A stretch of DNA of 64,000 bases from Candidatus Accumulibacter proximus (GTDB lineage: Bacteria > Pseudomonadota > Gammaproteobacteria > Burkholderiales > Rhodocyclaceae), in the NCBI GenBank assembly GCA_016709675.1, contig JADJMH010000018.1:1-64000 (forward strand), read 5' to 3'. Positions 1 through 10,079 of the stretch are shown piece by piece (position 1 is the first letter of the stretch; the number at the start of each line of letters is the position of its first letter). The notes beneath the pieces are model-generated. The model worked only from the letters and a program-made list of their open reading frames with translations. It made no database searches and was not told where the DNA came from. The translations under genes were made by a program, and so were the position numbers.

Positions 1-137
1 CAGTATGATCGCGGGAAGCTTCCGTTCTCGCGCAACTGCTCCACCGTATTCCGGTAACGCGGTGCCCAGCTTCAGCTCCTCGACACGGAACGTCCGCCTT
101 GTCGATCTTGTGTCCCAATGTTCTGCCGATTCAAACA

Positions 138-885
138 TCAATGATCTCCGCCAACTAAGTCACCCCACCAAAACTGGATTGCCGCCAGAACGGCTGGGCC
201 AACCCGTTTCCGTGCGCAGGATCCGCGGCCCAAGGCGCACCGGCAGAAAACCGGCCAATCCTGCCAACCGGGTTTCCTCCGGAGCCAGCCCTCCCTCGGC
301 GCCGATCAGCAGTTCCACCGCCCGCCCCACTGGCGGTCCCGGGACGTTCGCCAGCGAACGTCCACCGCCAACGCCAGCATCAGGAAACGCAGCCCACCTC
401 CTTTGGAGCATTTCTTGGCAACCGTTATCAAAGGCGCCCTGGAAGCCAGCACTTCCAGCCAGTTGCGCCCGCACTGCTCACAGGCTGCGACAACGACGCC
501 CCGCCGGTGCTCGGCGGCGCAGGGCACGCTCGCCCTGGAGCCGCAGCGCACAGCGTATCGAGATCCGATGGAACAATGCGGTCGACCCAGGTTAACTGCC
601 TTCTACCGTCAAGTCCATTTTCTCGCCAGCTTGCGGCGCGCCTGCAGGAGTGATCGAAAGCGGTGACTCTCACGTTCCGTAGCAAGCCAGTCCGACACCT
701 CGACGCTGACGCGGGCACGCCCAACGCCCACTATTCGGGCTGCGATGTTCGCCGCCTGCACCGTTGAAAGCGTCAGGAGGCATCACTGCGGCGCAAGCGG
801 GAGACGTTGATCGCATGATGCGCCACACGTTCCGGCAAATCGAGATTCGGGCCGACTGCCAATGGCATCGGGCAATGGCGTGAGA
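138..885 (-). pseudogene. rsmE: Remnant of 16S rRNA m3U1498 methyltransferase RsmE
   Basis: Reading the minus strand through several frames recovers most of an RsmE protein in the right order. The start-side piece resembles MPLAVGPNLDLPERVAHHA. It is followed by VGVGRARVSVEV and DWLATERES, then VDRIVPSD, then VVVAACEQCGRN, then the SPOUT-fold signature LLIGAEGGLAPEE and LGPRILRTETG. The end reads AVLAAIQFWWGD before a stop near 138. The pieces sit in different frames, so several indels have broken it and no full product can be made. RsmE normally methylates U1498 of 16S rRNA. The 137 bases before it are open in one minus frame but I do not recognise them. Either true decay or poor sequence at this edge would explain the pattern. 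Confidence 0.72.
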
Positions 886-950
886 GGGTTCACCGTGTTA
901 TTATAAGAGTTTTACTTGTTCGATGTTCGTTGTTTGGAGACTGCTGCGTC

Positions 951-1516
951 ATGGCGCTGGGCCTACCCCAGTTTTGTGACTTTGGCTGGCAAAGGCCGTC
1001 GACTTCGAACTGGACGATACGGTTGGTTCGCGGCACACCCTAGCCACGCGAGGGCCGAACGGGCTGCTGTTGATGTTCATCTGTAACCACTGTCCCTACG
1101 TCCAAGGCGATCATCGACCCCATCTGCCTTGATGCGCGCAGCTACAGACCCTCGCTTCTCCAGTGTCGCCGCCATCTCACCGAACGCGACCTGACCGAAT
1201 ACCCGGAGGATTCACTGGAAAACATGGCAGCGCGCATCGCCCGGCAACTCGACGTACCTTCCCCTACCTCTACGACCCGACCCAAGACGTGGCGCGTTGC
1301 TATAGCGCCCGTTTGTACGCCGGACTTCTTCGGTTTCAACTTCCAGAACCTCGAACTCCAGTACCGCAAAGCCGCCTCGATGCCAGCGGTCGCCTGCTGC
1401 ACACCGCCTGATGCCAGACGCGAGCTGGTCGAAGCGGTAAAACATTGCCGCAACCAGTCGCTGTCCGCAGGAAACGGTTTGCCAGTATCGGTTGCTCGAT
1501 CAAGTGGCGTCACTGA
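951..1516 (+). pseudogene. Remnant of thioredoxin-fold (AhpC/TSA-like) protein
   Basis: Frame-by-frame reading recovers a small thioredoxin-family protein from start to stop. It begins at an ATG giving MALGLPQFCDFGWQ, then NGLLLMFICNHCPY with the conserved Cys-Pro near the N terminus. It continues with TEYPEDSLENMA, then PYLYDPTQDVAR, then VCTPDFFGFN and LELQYR. The C-terminal tail SIGCSIKW ends in a TGA at 1514-1516. At least four frame changes and several small insertions separate these blocks. Intact relatives are cytoplasmic thioredoxin-fold proteins with a resolving Cys in the CTPDFFGF segment. It lies head-to-head with the rsmE remnant and is followed by another fossil on the same strand. 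Confidence 0.75.
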
Positions 1517-1524
1517 CTCGACAT

Positions 1525-2399
1525 GCGCGAGGAAGACAGCGCCAGTTGCGCCGACGCTTGCTGACAGCGAGCTCAAGCGCATGCCCGGCGGCTTGCATTG
1601 CGCTGGTGCGCGGGTGGCGCCGCACGAAATCGTCCCGCCCCCCGCGGGTCGGTCACAGTCAGCGAAGAACTTGATGGCTCGCTGTGTGCTCCGGAAAGTA
1701 GCGGACCTCGCTGCTGTGGTATTTCCTCCTCGGAGCGCCTGACCGGGGATCCGTCCCTGCCCGAATCCATCGGCGAAGAGATGACGCCAGCCGCCCAGGA
1801 GGCCAGTGGCGGGAACGGCAGCAGCGACGACCTCGGACTGTGGTCTATAGACCCGATCGACGGCACGACCAATTTCATCAACGGTTTTACCGTGTTTTGC
1901 CCGTCTCCATCGCCTGGATGCGTTCGCGGCGCGCCGCCTGGCGGTGACCTACAACCCGATCATGACTAAATGTTCTATGCCAGAGGGAAATGAACCTATC
2001 TCAATGGCCGCCGGCTGCCCTTCGCCAGGTGACCGCCGACATCGCACGCGCCGTCCGGTGGCGTCGTTCAAACGGATCCCAAAGGAACTGGCTGACCGGA
2101 TTGCGGTCAGCCCGCCTTCTATTCGCAGCGGCGCAATTTCAGCGGCTATCGACGCTTGACTGGTGCCAATCTGGCTGCCGGCCCAGCCCGACCTCTGCAC
2201 GGCGGTCAGGAATGCTTTGGGATTACGCCGCCGGCAGCCCGAGTCCTGCGCGAGGGCCGGCGGGCAAATGTTACTGTCTGCTGACGACTACGACGCCGAC
2301 GACCGTCTGGCAGCGCCCGTCATCGCTGACCTTGCATCCGACCGTTTTGCGGCCTGGCGCGACTGGGTCCGCTCGGTGATTGGTGGGGCGGCGCGGTGA
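1525..2399 (+). pseudogene. Remnant of inositol monophosphatase family protein
   Basis: The metal-binding signature of the inositol monophosphatase superfamily is clear at about 1840-1890 as LWSIDPIDGTTNFINGF, preceded by a GEEMT piece. Further pieces in other frames are VTYNPIMTK, FKRIPKELADRIA, PPFYSQRNF, STLDW and MLWDYAAGSP, where WDYAAG carries the second metal-site motif. The end reads VIADLASDRFAAWRDWVR before a TGA at 2397-2399. The order matches a full-length enzyme of about 270 residues, but at least five frame changes interrupt it. Intact homologues dephosphorylate inositol monophosphates or related sugar phosphates. It is the third consecutive fossil gene. Confidence 0.77.
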
Positions 2400-2448
2400 C
2401 CTCCGCCAGTTCGCCGGCAATCTGCCATCTGGCGGGCAGTTCCCGGAA

Positions 2449-3495
2449 GCTGCCCGGAGTCCGGTGATGCAGCCAGCGCCGCGCGCTCAGCACGTGGCAG
2501 TTCAGGCCGTTGTCCGCACCAACCCTCGTAAGCTTTAGTAGGTATGACCGTAGCGTTGGCCGGAATCACAGAGCAGGGTCGACCCCCGAACCCTGCTCAC
2601 CGCGCTCGCGCATCTCTGCGCTATCCACGCCAAAGCGGCGATCAGGTTGGTGCCGGTCGACGGGCCGACGGTTACGTCCCCAAACGCGCTGATAATTCTT
2701 GCATCGCGGCCAGCGACCAGACATCCGGCACCTTCACCATGGCGTCAATCACCTCAGGCAGAAAATGACGCTTCAACGCGTGGCCGGCCGATACCTTCGA
2801 TTCTGAGCATTCATGCCGCCCAGAATCCCGCTGGCAGCTAAGGTAATGATATTCGAAGAAGACCGACCGTTCGGATCAGCGGCGCAGACGAGGTGTTGGC
2901 CGAGAGCGCAGTAGCGCACGTAGCGGCCAAGTGTCGCGGCTGCCGCCGGTACCGGCACTCGAAACAGAAACCAAGTCGGTATCGGATGCTGTTCCAGCCG
3001 CATTTGCTGGAAAATCGATTCGGCGATGTTGTTATTGGCACCCCAGTCGGTCGCCCGTTCAGCGTAGGTAAATTGGTCCATGTAATGGCCACCGAGTTCG
3101 TCGGCCAGGCGCTGCGATTCGCTGTAGATGGTCGGCGGATCGCCTACCAGATAACAGCGCCCGCCCTGGAACGACGTGATCGCCGCGTTTCTCAGTCCCC
3201 GTCGACAACGGCATCACGGCGACAAACAACGAAGCCGAGGAGGCGGGCAAGTAGGCACTCCGAAATCGCCGTCGAAACCACTCGATGCTTCGACCACGGT
3301 GCTGTCTGCGCGCAGATAGCCGTTGCAGAGGGCGTAGAGAAACAATGAGCGCGCCAGGCGGTGTTTGAGACTGCCAGTGGGATGGCTGGATTCGTCCTTC
3401 GAATACAGGTCGATGCCCGGAAAGCCGCACAGGGGCGGGGAATCAGGTGGGTATCGCTGGAGCGCTGGAAATCCGCTAAAATGCGGCGAATGGCA
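2449..3495 (-). pseudogene. Remnant of PLP-dependent cysteine synthase family protein
   Basis: Minus-strand reading in shifting frames gives AIRRILADFQRSSDTHLIP at the start, then FPGIDLYSKDESSHPTGSLKHR, where the Lys of the GSLKHR motif is the expected PLP Schiff-base lysine. Next come VVEASSGSTAISE, LLGLRFVAVMPLST, YMDQFTYAERATDW, NNIAESIFQQM, TLGRYVRYCALG and, near 2560, LLCDSGQRYGHTY. This is the order of the bacterial CysK/CysM-like family. Numerous frame changes and a stop after GHTY show it is not functional. Its 5' end lies within a few bases of the point where the mrp reading frame becomes family-like, so a rearrangement joint near 3495-3505 is likely. Confidence 0.74.
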
Positions 3496-4483
3496 GCCAG
3501 GCGCAGACGTCTCGCTCGATATCGAGTTGGGTTATCCCGCGCAAACACAGCTCGATGACATTCGCGGCGCAGTCGTCGGAAAACTCGCGGCGATCCCGGG
3601 CATCGGCAAGATCAGCGTCAATGTAGCGGTCAACATCGTCGCCCACACCGTGCAGCGCGGCTTGAAACCGCTGCCGGGTGTCAAGAACATCATCGCCATC
3701 GCTTCCGGCAAAGGTGGTGTCGGCAAGAGTACAACGGCGGTGAATCTGGCGCTGGCACTGGCGCAGGAAGGCGCCCGCGTCGGGCTGCTCGACGCCGACA
3801 TCTATGGCCCTTCCCAACCGCAGATGCTTGGCCTGGTGGGACAGAAACCCGAGTCGCAGGATGGCGTCTCGATGGACCCATTGCAGGCGTATGGTCTACA
3901 GGCGATGTCGATCGGCTTCATGATCTACATCGATTCGCCAATGGTCTGGCGGGGACCGATGGTCACCCAGGCGCTCGAGCAGTTGCTCAAGCAGACCAAC
4001 TGGCACAACCTCGATTACCTGCTGGTCGACATGCCCCCCGGGACCGGCGACACGCAACTGACCCTGGCGCAGAAAGTGCCTGTGACCGGCGCGGTGATCG
4101 TCACCACCCCACAGGACATCGCCCTGATCGACGCGCGCAAGGGCCTGAAGATGTTCGAGAAGGTAGGCATCCCGATTCTCGGCCTGGTGGAGAACATGAG
4201 TATCCACATCTGCTCGCAGTGTGGACATGCGGAACACATTTTCGGTCACGGCGGCGGCGAGCAGATGTGCAAGGATTACGATACGGAGTTGCTCGGTTCC
4301 CTGCCACTGGAACTGTCGATCCGCGAGTTGACCGACTCGGGCAAACCCACGGTCGTCGGCGCCCCGGACTCGCGCGCGGCCGACATCTACCGAGCGATCG
4401 CGCGCCGACTGGCGGTCAAGATTGCCGAGCGGGCCAGGGATATGAGCGCCAGGTTTCCGAGCATCGTCGTCCAGAACACCTGA
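3365..4483 (+). CDS. mrp: Mrp/ApbC/NBP35 iron-sulfur carrier ATPase, N terminus replaced
   Basis: A P-loop ATPase that binds and delivers Fe-S clusters in the cytoplasm. From about residue 46 it follows the betaproteobacterial Mrp family without interruption: the second half of the DUF59 (MIP18) domain (VSLDIELGYPAQTQ), the deviant Walker A GKGGVGKST, the Walker B region LLVDMPPGTGD and the CxxC motif HICSQCGH that bridges the cluster. The first 45 residues do not look like the family and are antisense to the fossil cysteine synthase gene, so the usual N-terminal 35 to 40 residues are lost. The listed start is only the first in-frame ATG; ATG at 3413 is another option. dcd follows 121 bases downstream. 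The C-terminal ATPase part is certain; whether the protein is made or functional is not. Confidence 0.85.
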   Translation: MRLPVGWLDSSFEYRSMPGKPHRGGESGGYRWSAGNPLKCGEWQPGADVSLDIELGYPAQTQLDDIRGAVVGKLAAIPGIGKISVNVAVNIVAHTVQRGLKPLPGVKNIIAIASGKGGVGKSTTAVNLALALAQEGARVGLLDADIYGPSQPQMLGLVGQKPESQDGVSMDPLQAYGLQAMSIGFMIYIDSPMVWRGPMVTQALEQLLKQTNWHNLDYLLVDMPPGTGDTQLTLAQKVPVTGAVIVTTPQDIALIDARKGLKMFEKVGIPILGLVENMSIHICSQCGHAEHIFGHGGGEQMCKDYDTELLGSLPLELSIRELTDSGKPTVVGAPDSRAADIYRAIARRLAVKIAERARDMSARFPSIVVQNT

Positions 4484-4604
4484 GCGGGCTGGCTCGCGAC
4501 GACGGCCCACGCCAGCTCGCGAGCGCCGGATAGCGTTTCTTCCGCCTCCCGGACACCGTAGAATGGAGACCTTTCCGGTACTACGGATGTTCGGATGACC
4601 AGCG

Positions 4605-5171
4605 ATGTCAATCAAATCGGATAGGTGGATCCGCCGCATGGCGGAGCAGCACGGCATGATCGACCCTTTCGAGCCGAATCAGGTACGCGAGATTGATGGT
4701 CGCCGGATCGTCTCCTACGGCACCTCCAGCTACGGCTACGACATCCGGTGCTCAAACGAATTCAAGCTGTTCACGAATCTCAACTCGACGATCGTTGACC
4801 CGAAGAACTTCGACCCGAATTCCTTCGTCGAGGTGAACAGCGACTTCTGCATCATCCCGCCGAACTCATTCGCCCTCGCCCGTACCGTCGAGTACTTCCG
4901 TATTCCGCGCAGCGTCCTGACCGTTTGTCTCGGCAAGAGCACCTATGCGCGTTGCGGCATCATCGTCAACGTGACGCCCTTTGAACCCGAGTGGGAGGGC
5001 CACGTGACGCTCGAGTTTTCGAACACAACGCCTTTACCAGCAAAGATTTACGCCAACGAAGGCATTGCGCAGGTACTGTTTTTCGAATCCGACGAAGAAT
5101 GTGAAACGTCGTACAAGGACCGCGGCGGCAAGTACCAGGGTCAGAAGGGCGTCACCTTACCCAAAATGTGA
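4605..5171 (+). CDS. dcd: dCTP deaminase
   Basis: Deaminates dCTP to dUTP, feeding dTMP synthesis in the cytoplasm. The 188-residue protein is full length for the proteobacterial family and shows the nucleotide-binding segment SYGYDIRCSNEF, the GKSTYARCG motif with the catalytic region, and the C-terminal lid YQGQKGVTLPK. The start is the ATG at 4605 giving MSIKSDRWIRRMAEQ, the usual N terminus. A TAGAAT sequence resembling a -10 box lies about 45 bases upstream, so it may have its own promoter as well as read-through from mrp. The order mrp, dcd, basic amino acid decarboxylase is common in betaproteobacteria. Confidence 0.96.
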   Translation: MSIKSDRWIRRMAEQHGMIDPFEPNQVREIDGRRIVSYGTSSYGYDIRCSNEFKLFTNLNSTIVDPKNFDPNSFVEVNSDFCIIPPNSFALARTVEYFRIPRSVLTVCLGKSTYARCGIIVNVTPFEPEWEGHVTLEFSNTTPLPAKIYANEGIAQVLFFESDEECETSYKDRGGKYQGQKGVTLPKM

Positions 5172-5272
5172 CCCGCTTTCGCCGCCAGGCGCAGCAAGAG
5201 GCAAGCATCGGATGACCTCTGCCGTCGCCGCGCTGCCGTCCTTTCACTCCTGATTTGGTACTGGATCCTCAC

Positions 5273-7511
5273 ATGCATTTCAATTTCCCGGTAATCGTCA
5301 TCGACAAGGACTACCGCTCGGAAAACACCGGCGGACTTGGCATCCGGGCACTCGCCAAGGCGATCGAGAAGAAGGGCTTCGAGGTCTTTGGGGTGACCAG
5401 CTATGGCGACCTGACTTCGTTTGCCCAGCAGCAGAGCCGCGCCTCAGCCTTCATCCTCTCGATCGACGACGAAGACTTCAGGCACGGCAGGTCCGAGCAG
5501 ACCATCGCCAGCCTGCGCGCTTTCGTCAAGGAGATCCGCTGCCGCAACGAGGACATTCCGATCTTCCTCTACGGCGAGACGCGTACCTCGCGCCACATCC
5601 CGAACGATGTGCTGCGTGAGTTGCACGGTTTCATCCACATGTTCGAGGACACGGCCGAATTCATTAGCCGCTATGTGTTCCGCGAGGCGAAGGCCTACCT
5701 GGAAAGCCTGGCACCGCCCTTCTTCCGCGCCCTCACCCACTATGCCGAGGATGGTTCGTATTCCTGGCACTGCCCCGGCCACTCGGGCGGGGTGGCCTTT
5801 CCTGAAGAGTCCGGTCGGCCGGATGTTCCACCAGTTCTTTGGCGAGAACATGCTGCGCGCCGATGTCTGCAATGCGGTCGAGGAACTCGGCCAGTTGCTG
5901 GACCATACCGGCCCGGTTGCCGCCTCAGAGCGCAACGCGGCGCGCATCTTCAATGCCGACCACCTGTTCTTCGTTACCAACGGCACCTCGACATCGAACA
6001 AGATCGTCTGGCACTCGACCGTCGCGCCGGGCGACATCGTCGTCGTCGACCGCAACTGCCACAAGTCGGTTCTCCATTCCATCATCATGACTGGTGCCAT
6101 CCCGGTGTTCCTGATGCCGACGCGAAACCACTACGGCATCATCGGACCAATCCCGAAAGAGGAGTTCCGCTGGGAAAACATCCAGAAGAAGATCGAGGCG
6201 CATCCTTTTGCGCGCGCGGTCAAGGCCAAACCGCGCGTACTGACCATTACCCAGAGCACGTATGACGGGATCCTCTACAACGTCGAGGAAATCAAGGAAA
6301 TGCTCGATGGCGTGATCGACACGCTGCATTTCGACGAGGCCTGGCTGCCACACGCGGCCTTCCACGATTTCTATGGCGATTACCATGCCATCGGGGCGGA
6401 TCGTCCGCGCTGCCGGGATTCGGTGATCTTTTCGACGCAATCGACGCACAAGCTCCTGGCCGGGCTGTCGCAAGCGTCGCAGATTCTGGTGCAGGAGTCC
6501 GAAGGACGAAAACTCGACCGTGACGTGTTCAACGAAGCTTACCTGATGCACACCTCGACTTCACCGCAGTACGCGATCATCGCCTCCTGTGACGTCGCGG
6601 CCGCGATGATGGAAGCACCCGAAGGGACGGCCCTGGTCGAGGAGTCGATTGCCGAAGCGCTCAACTTCCGACGGACGATGCGCAAGGTCGAGAAGGAATG
6701 GGGTGCCGACTGGTGGTTCAAGGTGTGGGGACCCGACGACCTCGCGGGTGAAGGACTCGAAGAACGCTCGGCTTGGGTACTCAAGCCTGGCGAACGCTGG
6801 CACGGGTTCGGCATGCTCGCCGAAGGCTTCAACATGCTCGACCCGATCAAGGCAACGATCATCACGCCCGGCCTCGATGTTGACGGAGACTTTGCCGAAT
6901 GGGGAATCCCGGCGGCGATCGTCACCAAGTACCTGGCGGAACACGGAATCATTGTCGAGAAGTGTGGCCTTTATTCCTTCTTTATCATGTTCACCATCGG
7001 CATCACCAAGGGTCGCTGGAACACGATGGTCACTGAACTGCAGCAGTTCAAGGATGGTTACGACCAGAACCTGCCGCTGTGGAAGGTGATGCCGGTGTTC
7101 CTGGCCAAGAATCCACGTTACGAGCACTACGGGTTGAAGGACCTCTGCAACCAGATCCACGGCATCTACGCTGCCAACGATGTGGCACACCTGACGACCC
7201 GGATGTACCTCTCGGACATGGAGCCGGCGATGAAGCCAACCGACGCTTTCGCCCGCATGGCTCACCGCGAGATCGACCGCGTCCCGATTGATCATCTGGA
7301 GGGGCGAATCACCAGCACTCTGCTCACCCCTTACCCACCGGGAATTCCGCTGCTGATCCCGGGCGAGCGCTTCAACGCGACGATCGTTCGCTATCTCCGG
7401 TTCGCGCGTGACTTCAACGAACGCTTTCCGGGCTTTGAGACCGATGTCCACGGCTTGGTGAAGGCAATTGTAGACGGCAAAGCGGTCTACTCGGTGGACT
7501 GCGTTCGCTGA
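5273..7511 (+). CDS. Arginine/lysine/ornithine decarboxylase, one frameshift
   Basis: PLP-dependent fold-type I (Orn/Lys/Arg class I) decarboxylase that makes a polyamine or cadaverine from a basic amino acid. The first frame gives the N-terminal receiver-like domain (DKDYRSENTGGLGIRA) and ends in SWHCPGHSGGVAF. The reading frame then moves by one base at about 5801 and continues as LKSPVGRMFHQFFGENMLRA. The PLP domain follows, with FDEAWLPHAAFHDFYGDYHA and the Schiff-base lysine in STQSTHKLLAGLSQASQI, and then the C-terminal domain. Corrected length is 745 residues, normal for the family. The family start is ATG 5273; a TTG at 5255 is also in frame. One extra C in TTTCCTG explains the break, so either the sequence is wrong there or the gene was lost recently. 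Exact substrate cannot be read. Confidence 0.9.
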
Positions 7512-7603
7512 GCGGATGGGCCGGCATTCGCCTGGACCGGCACGCCGCAAACCTCTGCCAGCCGCTGCAGCAAATTGGTTCGGCGGCAGTTCCCCAGCGC
7601 ACC

Positions 7604-9040
7604 CTACTGCGGCGCTTCGGTAGGTGCGGTATGGGTATCGGCTGCGGACGAGTTTTCGACCAGGCGAACGACTCCGTCCTCGCCAACGGCGGTATCTTCG
7701 AACCTCAACAAGGTGATCCGGTGGTTGTCCATCTCGACCACCGTCAGTCGACCGCCTTCGAGTTCAACGGAATCGCCCACGTTCGGCACGCTGCCGAGCC
7801 TCTTGTAGAACAGACCCGCGAGCGTCACGTAGTCGTCATCGCGCGGGAAAGGAAAGTCGAGCAGCACGTCGAGATCGGAAACCCGCATCGATGCGTCGAT
7901 TTCATATTGACTGCCGACCAGCTTCTTGACTCGTCTCGCCTGACGGGTGAATTCATCCTCGTAGTCGCCGACGATTTCTTCTAGGATATCTTCGAGCGTG
8001 ATGATGCCTTCAGTACCGCCATATTCGTCGATCACAACCGCCATCTGCTGCCGGGTACGCTTGAATTCCTTGAGCAGATCGCTCAGTGACTTGCTATTGG
8101 GAACGATGTACGGTGCCTGTACAAACTCGCTGACCGGCCGCTGGCTGACCTCTTCCAGCGTCTGCCCGGTGCTTTCGGCCATCACCGTCAGCAACTCCTT
8201 GATCGCCACCACGCCGGTGATCCGGTCAAGGCTCTTGTCATAGACCGGAAAACGCGCGTGCGGCACGTCCCGAAAAACCCGCAGGGCATCGGCGAGCGTG
8301 TCTTCATTCGACAAGGCCCGAATTCGCGTACGCGGTACCATCGCCTCACGCACCGAATGCTCGTCGAGTTTGAAGACGCCGCGGATCATCTCGGTTTCCT
8401 CCTTGTCGAGCGTACCGTCCTTCTCGCTCGCCGAGAGGATCATCCGGATTTCCTCGACCGACATCGTGAAATGGCTCTCCCCGTGACCCTCGAGATTCCT
8501 CTGCCCGAAAAGCCGCAGGAGCGCGTTCGAGGACAGCTTCATGACGTAAATCAGCGGCTTGAAGGTGAGGTACATGATGTTGATCATCCCGCCCACCGCC
8601 ATGCTCAGCTGCTCGGCCTTGTGGAAGGCAAGCACCTTGGGCGCCAGCTCGCCAGCGACCACATGCAGGAAGGAGATGACGATGAAGGCGAAGACATAGG
8701 ACATGGTGTGCGCCGCCTTGATCAGCGCCTCGCTGTCACCGAACAGGGCAAGAATCGAAACAAAGGTCGGATCGGTCAGGGTGCTGATCGTCTCCATGCC
8801 AACGGCACCCAGGCCAAGCGAGACCAGGGTAATCCCCACCTGGGTCACCGAGTAGAAGCGCTCTGGCTCGTTGTGCAGCATCTCGACCCTGGCCGCCCGT
8901 TTGTCGCCCTCCTCGGCCAGCTGCCTGATGCGGCTGCGGCGGGCCGAGGAAATGGCGATCTCCGAGCCGACAAAAAAGGCGTTGCCGGCAACAAAGGCCA
9001 GAATCAGTAAGAGGTTGAGATAAAGAGTCATTTGTTCCAT
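7604..9040 (-). CDS. CNNM/CorC-HlyC family membrane protein with CBS domains
   Basis: Inner-membrane protein of the CNNM/CorC family, linked in some members to Mg2+ or Co2+ export. The 478 residues hold an N-terminal DUF21 domain with about four membrane segments (first at residues 5-25). Around 205-335 lies a pair of CBS domains, with AMVPRTRIRALS at the first and YGGTEGIITLEDILEEIVGD closing the second. A CorC_HlyC transporter-associated domain follows to about residue 455. The start is ATG 9040. It converges with the decarboxylase gene (92 bases between stops) and diverges from hisG. The ion handled cannot be told from sequence. Confidence 0.92.
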   Translation of the reverse strand: MEQMTLYLNLLLILAFVAGNAFFVGSEIAISSARRSRIRQLAEEGDKRAARVEMLHNEPERFYSVTQVGITLVSLGLGAVGMETISTLTDPTFVSILALFGDSEALIKAAHTMSYVFAFIVISFLHVVAGELAPKVLAFHKAEQLSMAVGGMINIMYLTFKPLIYVMKLSSNALLRLFGQRNLEGHGESHFTMSVEEIRMILSASEKDGTLDKEETEMIRGVFKLDEHSVREAMVPRTRIRALSNEDTLADALRVFRDVPHARFPVYDKSLDRITGVVAIKELLTVMAESTGQTLEEVSQRPVSEFVQAPYIVPNSKSLSDLLKEFKRTRQQMAVVIDEYGGTEGIITLEDILEEIVGDYEDEFTRQARRVKKLVGSQYEIDASMRVSDLDVLLDFPFPRDDDYVTLAGLFYKRLGSVPNVGDSVELEGGRLTVVEMDNHRITLLRFEDTAVGEDGVVRLVENSSAADTHTAPTEAPQ

Positions 9041-9434
9041 GTAAGTCTCCTTCGGTGTCTGCCGTAGCTGAAATCCTGATTCACCCCTGGGTGGCCCCGA
9101 GAGGAGCGGTCAGAGGCAACGCCAACGTTTCGCGGGGCTGCATAACTCTTGCTCTTCTGTAACGTTTTCCCCCCGCTGCGCTCCGGCGCCCGAATAATAC
9201 GCCATTTATGCCGAAACTCTAGCCTTTCGCAGCGCTGAAGGTTGCCCGCGGAAACGAAGGGGCGCTGGATTGCCTGACCGGCTCACGGGTGTATGCGAGC
9301 CGTGCCGGCCGCTCGACTTTGATACCGCACGGGGCTGCCAGCCTGGCTTCTCAATCCCAGCGCGCGCTGCACTGCGCCTGCTCGAAGCGCCGCATTGCGG
9401 TAGAATGCAGGCTTTGTCGCGCAGGGAACAACCC
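9041..9434. other. Divergent intergenic region between the CorC-like gene and hisG
   Basis: These 394 bases separate two divergently transcribed genes and must hold both promoters. A TAGAAT resembling a -10 box lies at 9401-9406, which would place a transcript start just ahead of the hisG GTG start. No convincing -35 box, leader peptide rich in His codons, terminator or RNA gene was seen. An open frame from 9270 runs into hisG but does not resemble the HisG family before the GTG. Confidence 0.4.
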
Positions 9435-10079
9435 GTGAAGGGCATCACCATCGCTCTCTCCAAGGGCCGGATTTTTGACGAGACCCTGCCGCTGCTGGCA
9501 GCAGCCGGGATCGAGCCGCTTGAGGATCCCGAGACGTCGCGCCGGCTGATCATCCCGACCAACCGGGAACACGTGCGAGTGGTCATCGTTCGCGCCACTG
9601 ACACGCCGACCTATGTGCAATACGGTGCCGCCGATCTCGGCGTCGCGGGCAGGGACATCCTCCTGGAGCATGGCAGCGACGGCCTCTACCAGCCAATTGA
9701 CCTGCAGATCGCCAAATGCCGGATGATGGTCGCCGTCCCCGCCGGCTTTGATTACGCGTACGCCGTGCGGCAAGGAGCGCGCCTCAAGGTGGCGAGCAAG
9801 TACGTCAATATCGCCCGCGAACATTTCGCCGCCAAGGGCGTCCATGTCGACCTGATCAAGCTCTACGGCTCGATGGAACTGGCGCCACTGGCCGGTCTCG
9901 CCGATGCCATCGTCGACCTGGTGTCCACTGGCAGTACTCTGAAAGCCAATGATCTGCTCGCCGTAGAACACATCATGGACATCTCGTCGCGACTGATCGT
10001 CAATCAGGCGGCACTCAAGCTGAAACGCGAGATGCTGGCACCGATTCTCGAAGCCATCGCCGGAGTCGTTGGCAGATGA
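9435..10079 (+). CDS. hisG: ATP phosphoribosyltransferase catalytic subunit, short form
   Basis: First step of histidine synthesis: ATP plus PRPP gives phosphoribosyl-ATP. From the GTG at 9435 the protein is 214 residues and starts KGITIALSKGRIFDETLPLL, as in the short HisG family that lacks the C-terminal regulatory domain. The PRPP-binding loop DLVSTGSTLKAN is present. An AGGGA lies 8 bases ahead of the GTG. An upstream ATG (9405) overlaps the likely -10 box and was not chosen. Short HisG needs HisZ, a HisRS-like regulatory subunit, which is not in this window. The stop overlaps the hisD start (ATGA), indicating coupled translation. Confidence 0.95.
   Translation: MKGITIALSKGRIFDETLPLLAAAGIEPLEDPETSRRLIIPTNREHVRVVIVRATDTPTYVQYGAADLGVAGRDILLEHGSDGLYQPIDLQIAKCRMMVAVPAGFDYAYAVRQGARLKVASKYVNIAREHFAAKGVHVDLIKLYGSMELAPLAGLADAIVDLVSTGSTLKANDLLAVEHIMDISSRLIVNQAALKLKREMLAPILEAIAGVVGR

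Noticed and set aside
5..595. Open frame of 196 codons at the window start, plus strand
   Set aside because: It is antisense to the rsmE remnant, whose conserved motifs on the minus strand explain the sequence.
5795..5806. Programmed +1 frameshift in the decarboxylase
   Set aside because: No stop or rare codon in the A site and no stimulatory element; a sequence error or recent mutation is simpler.
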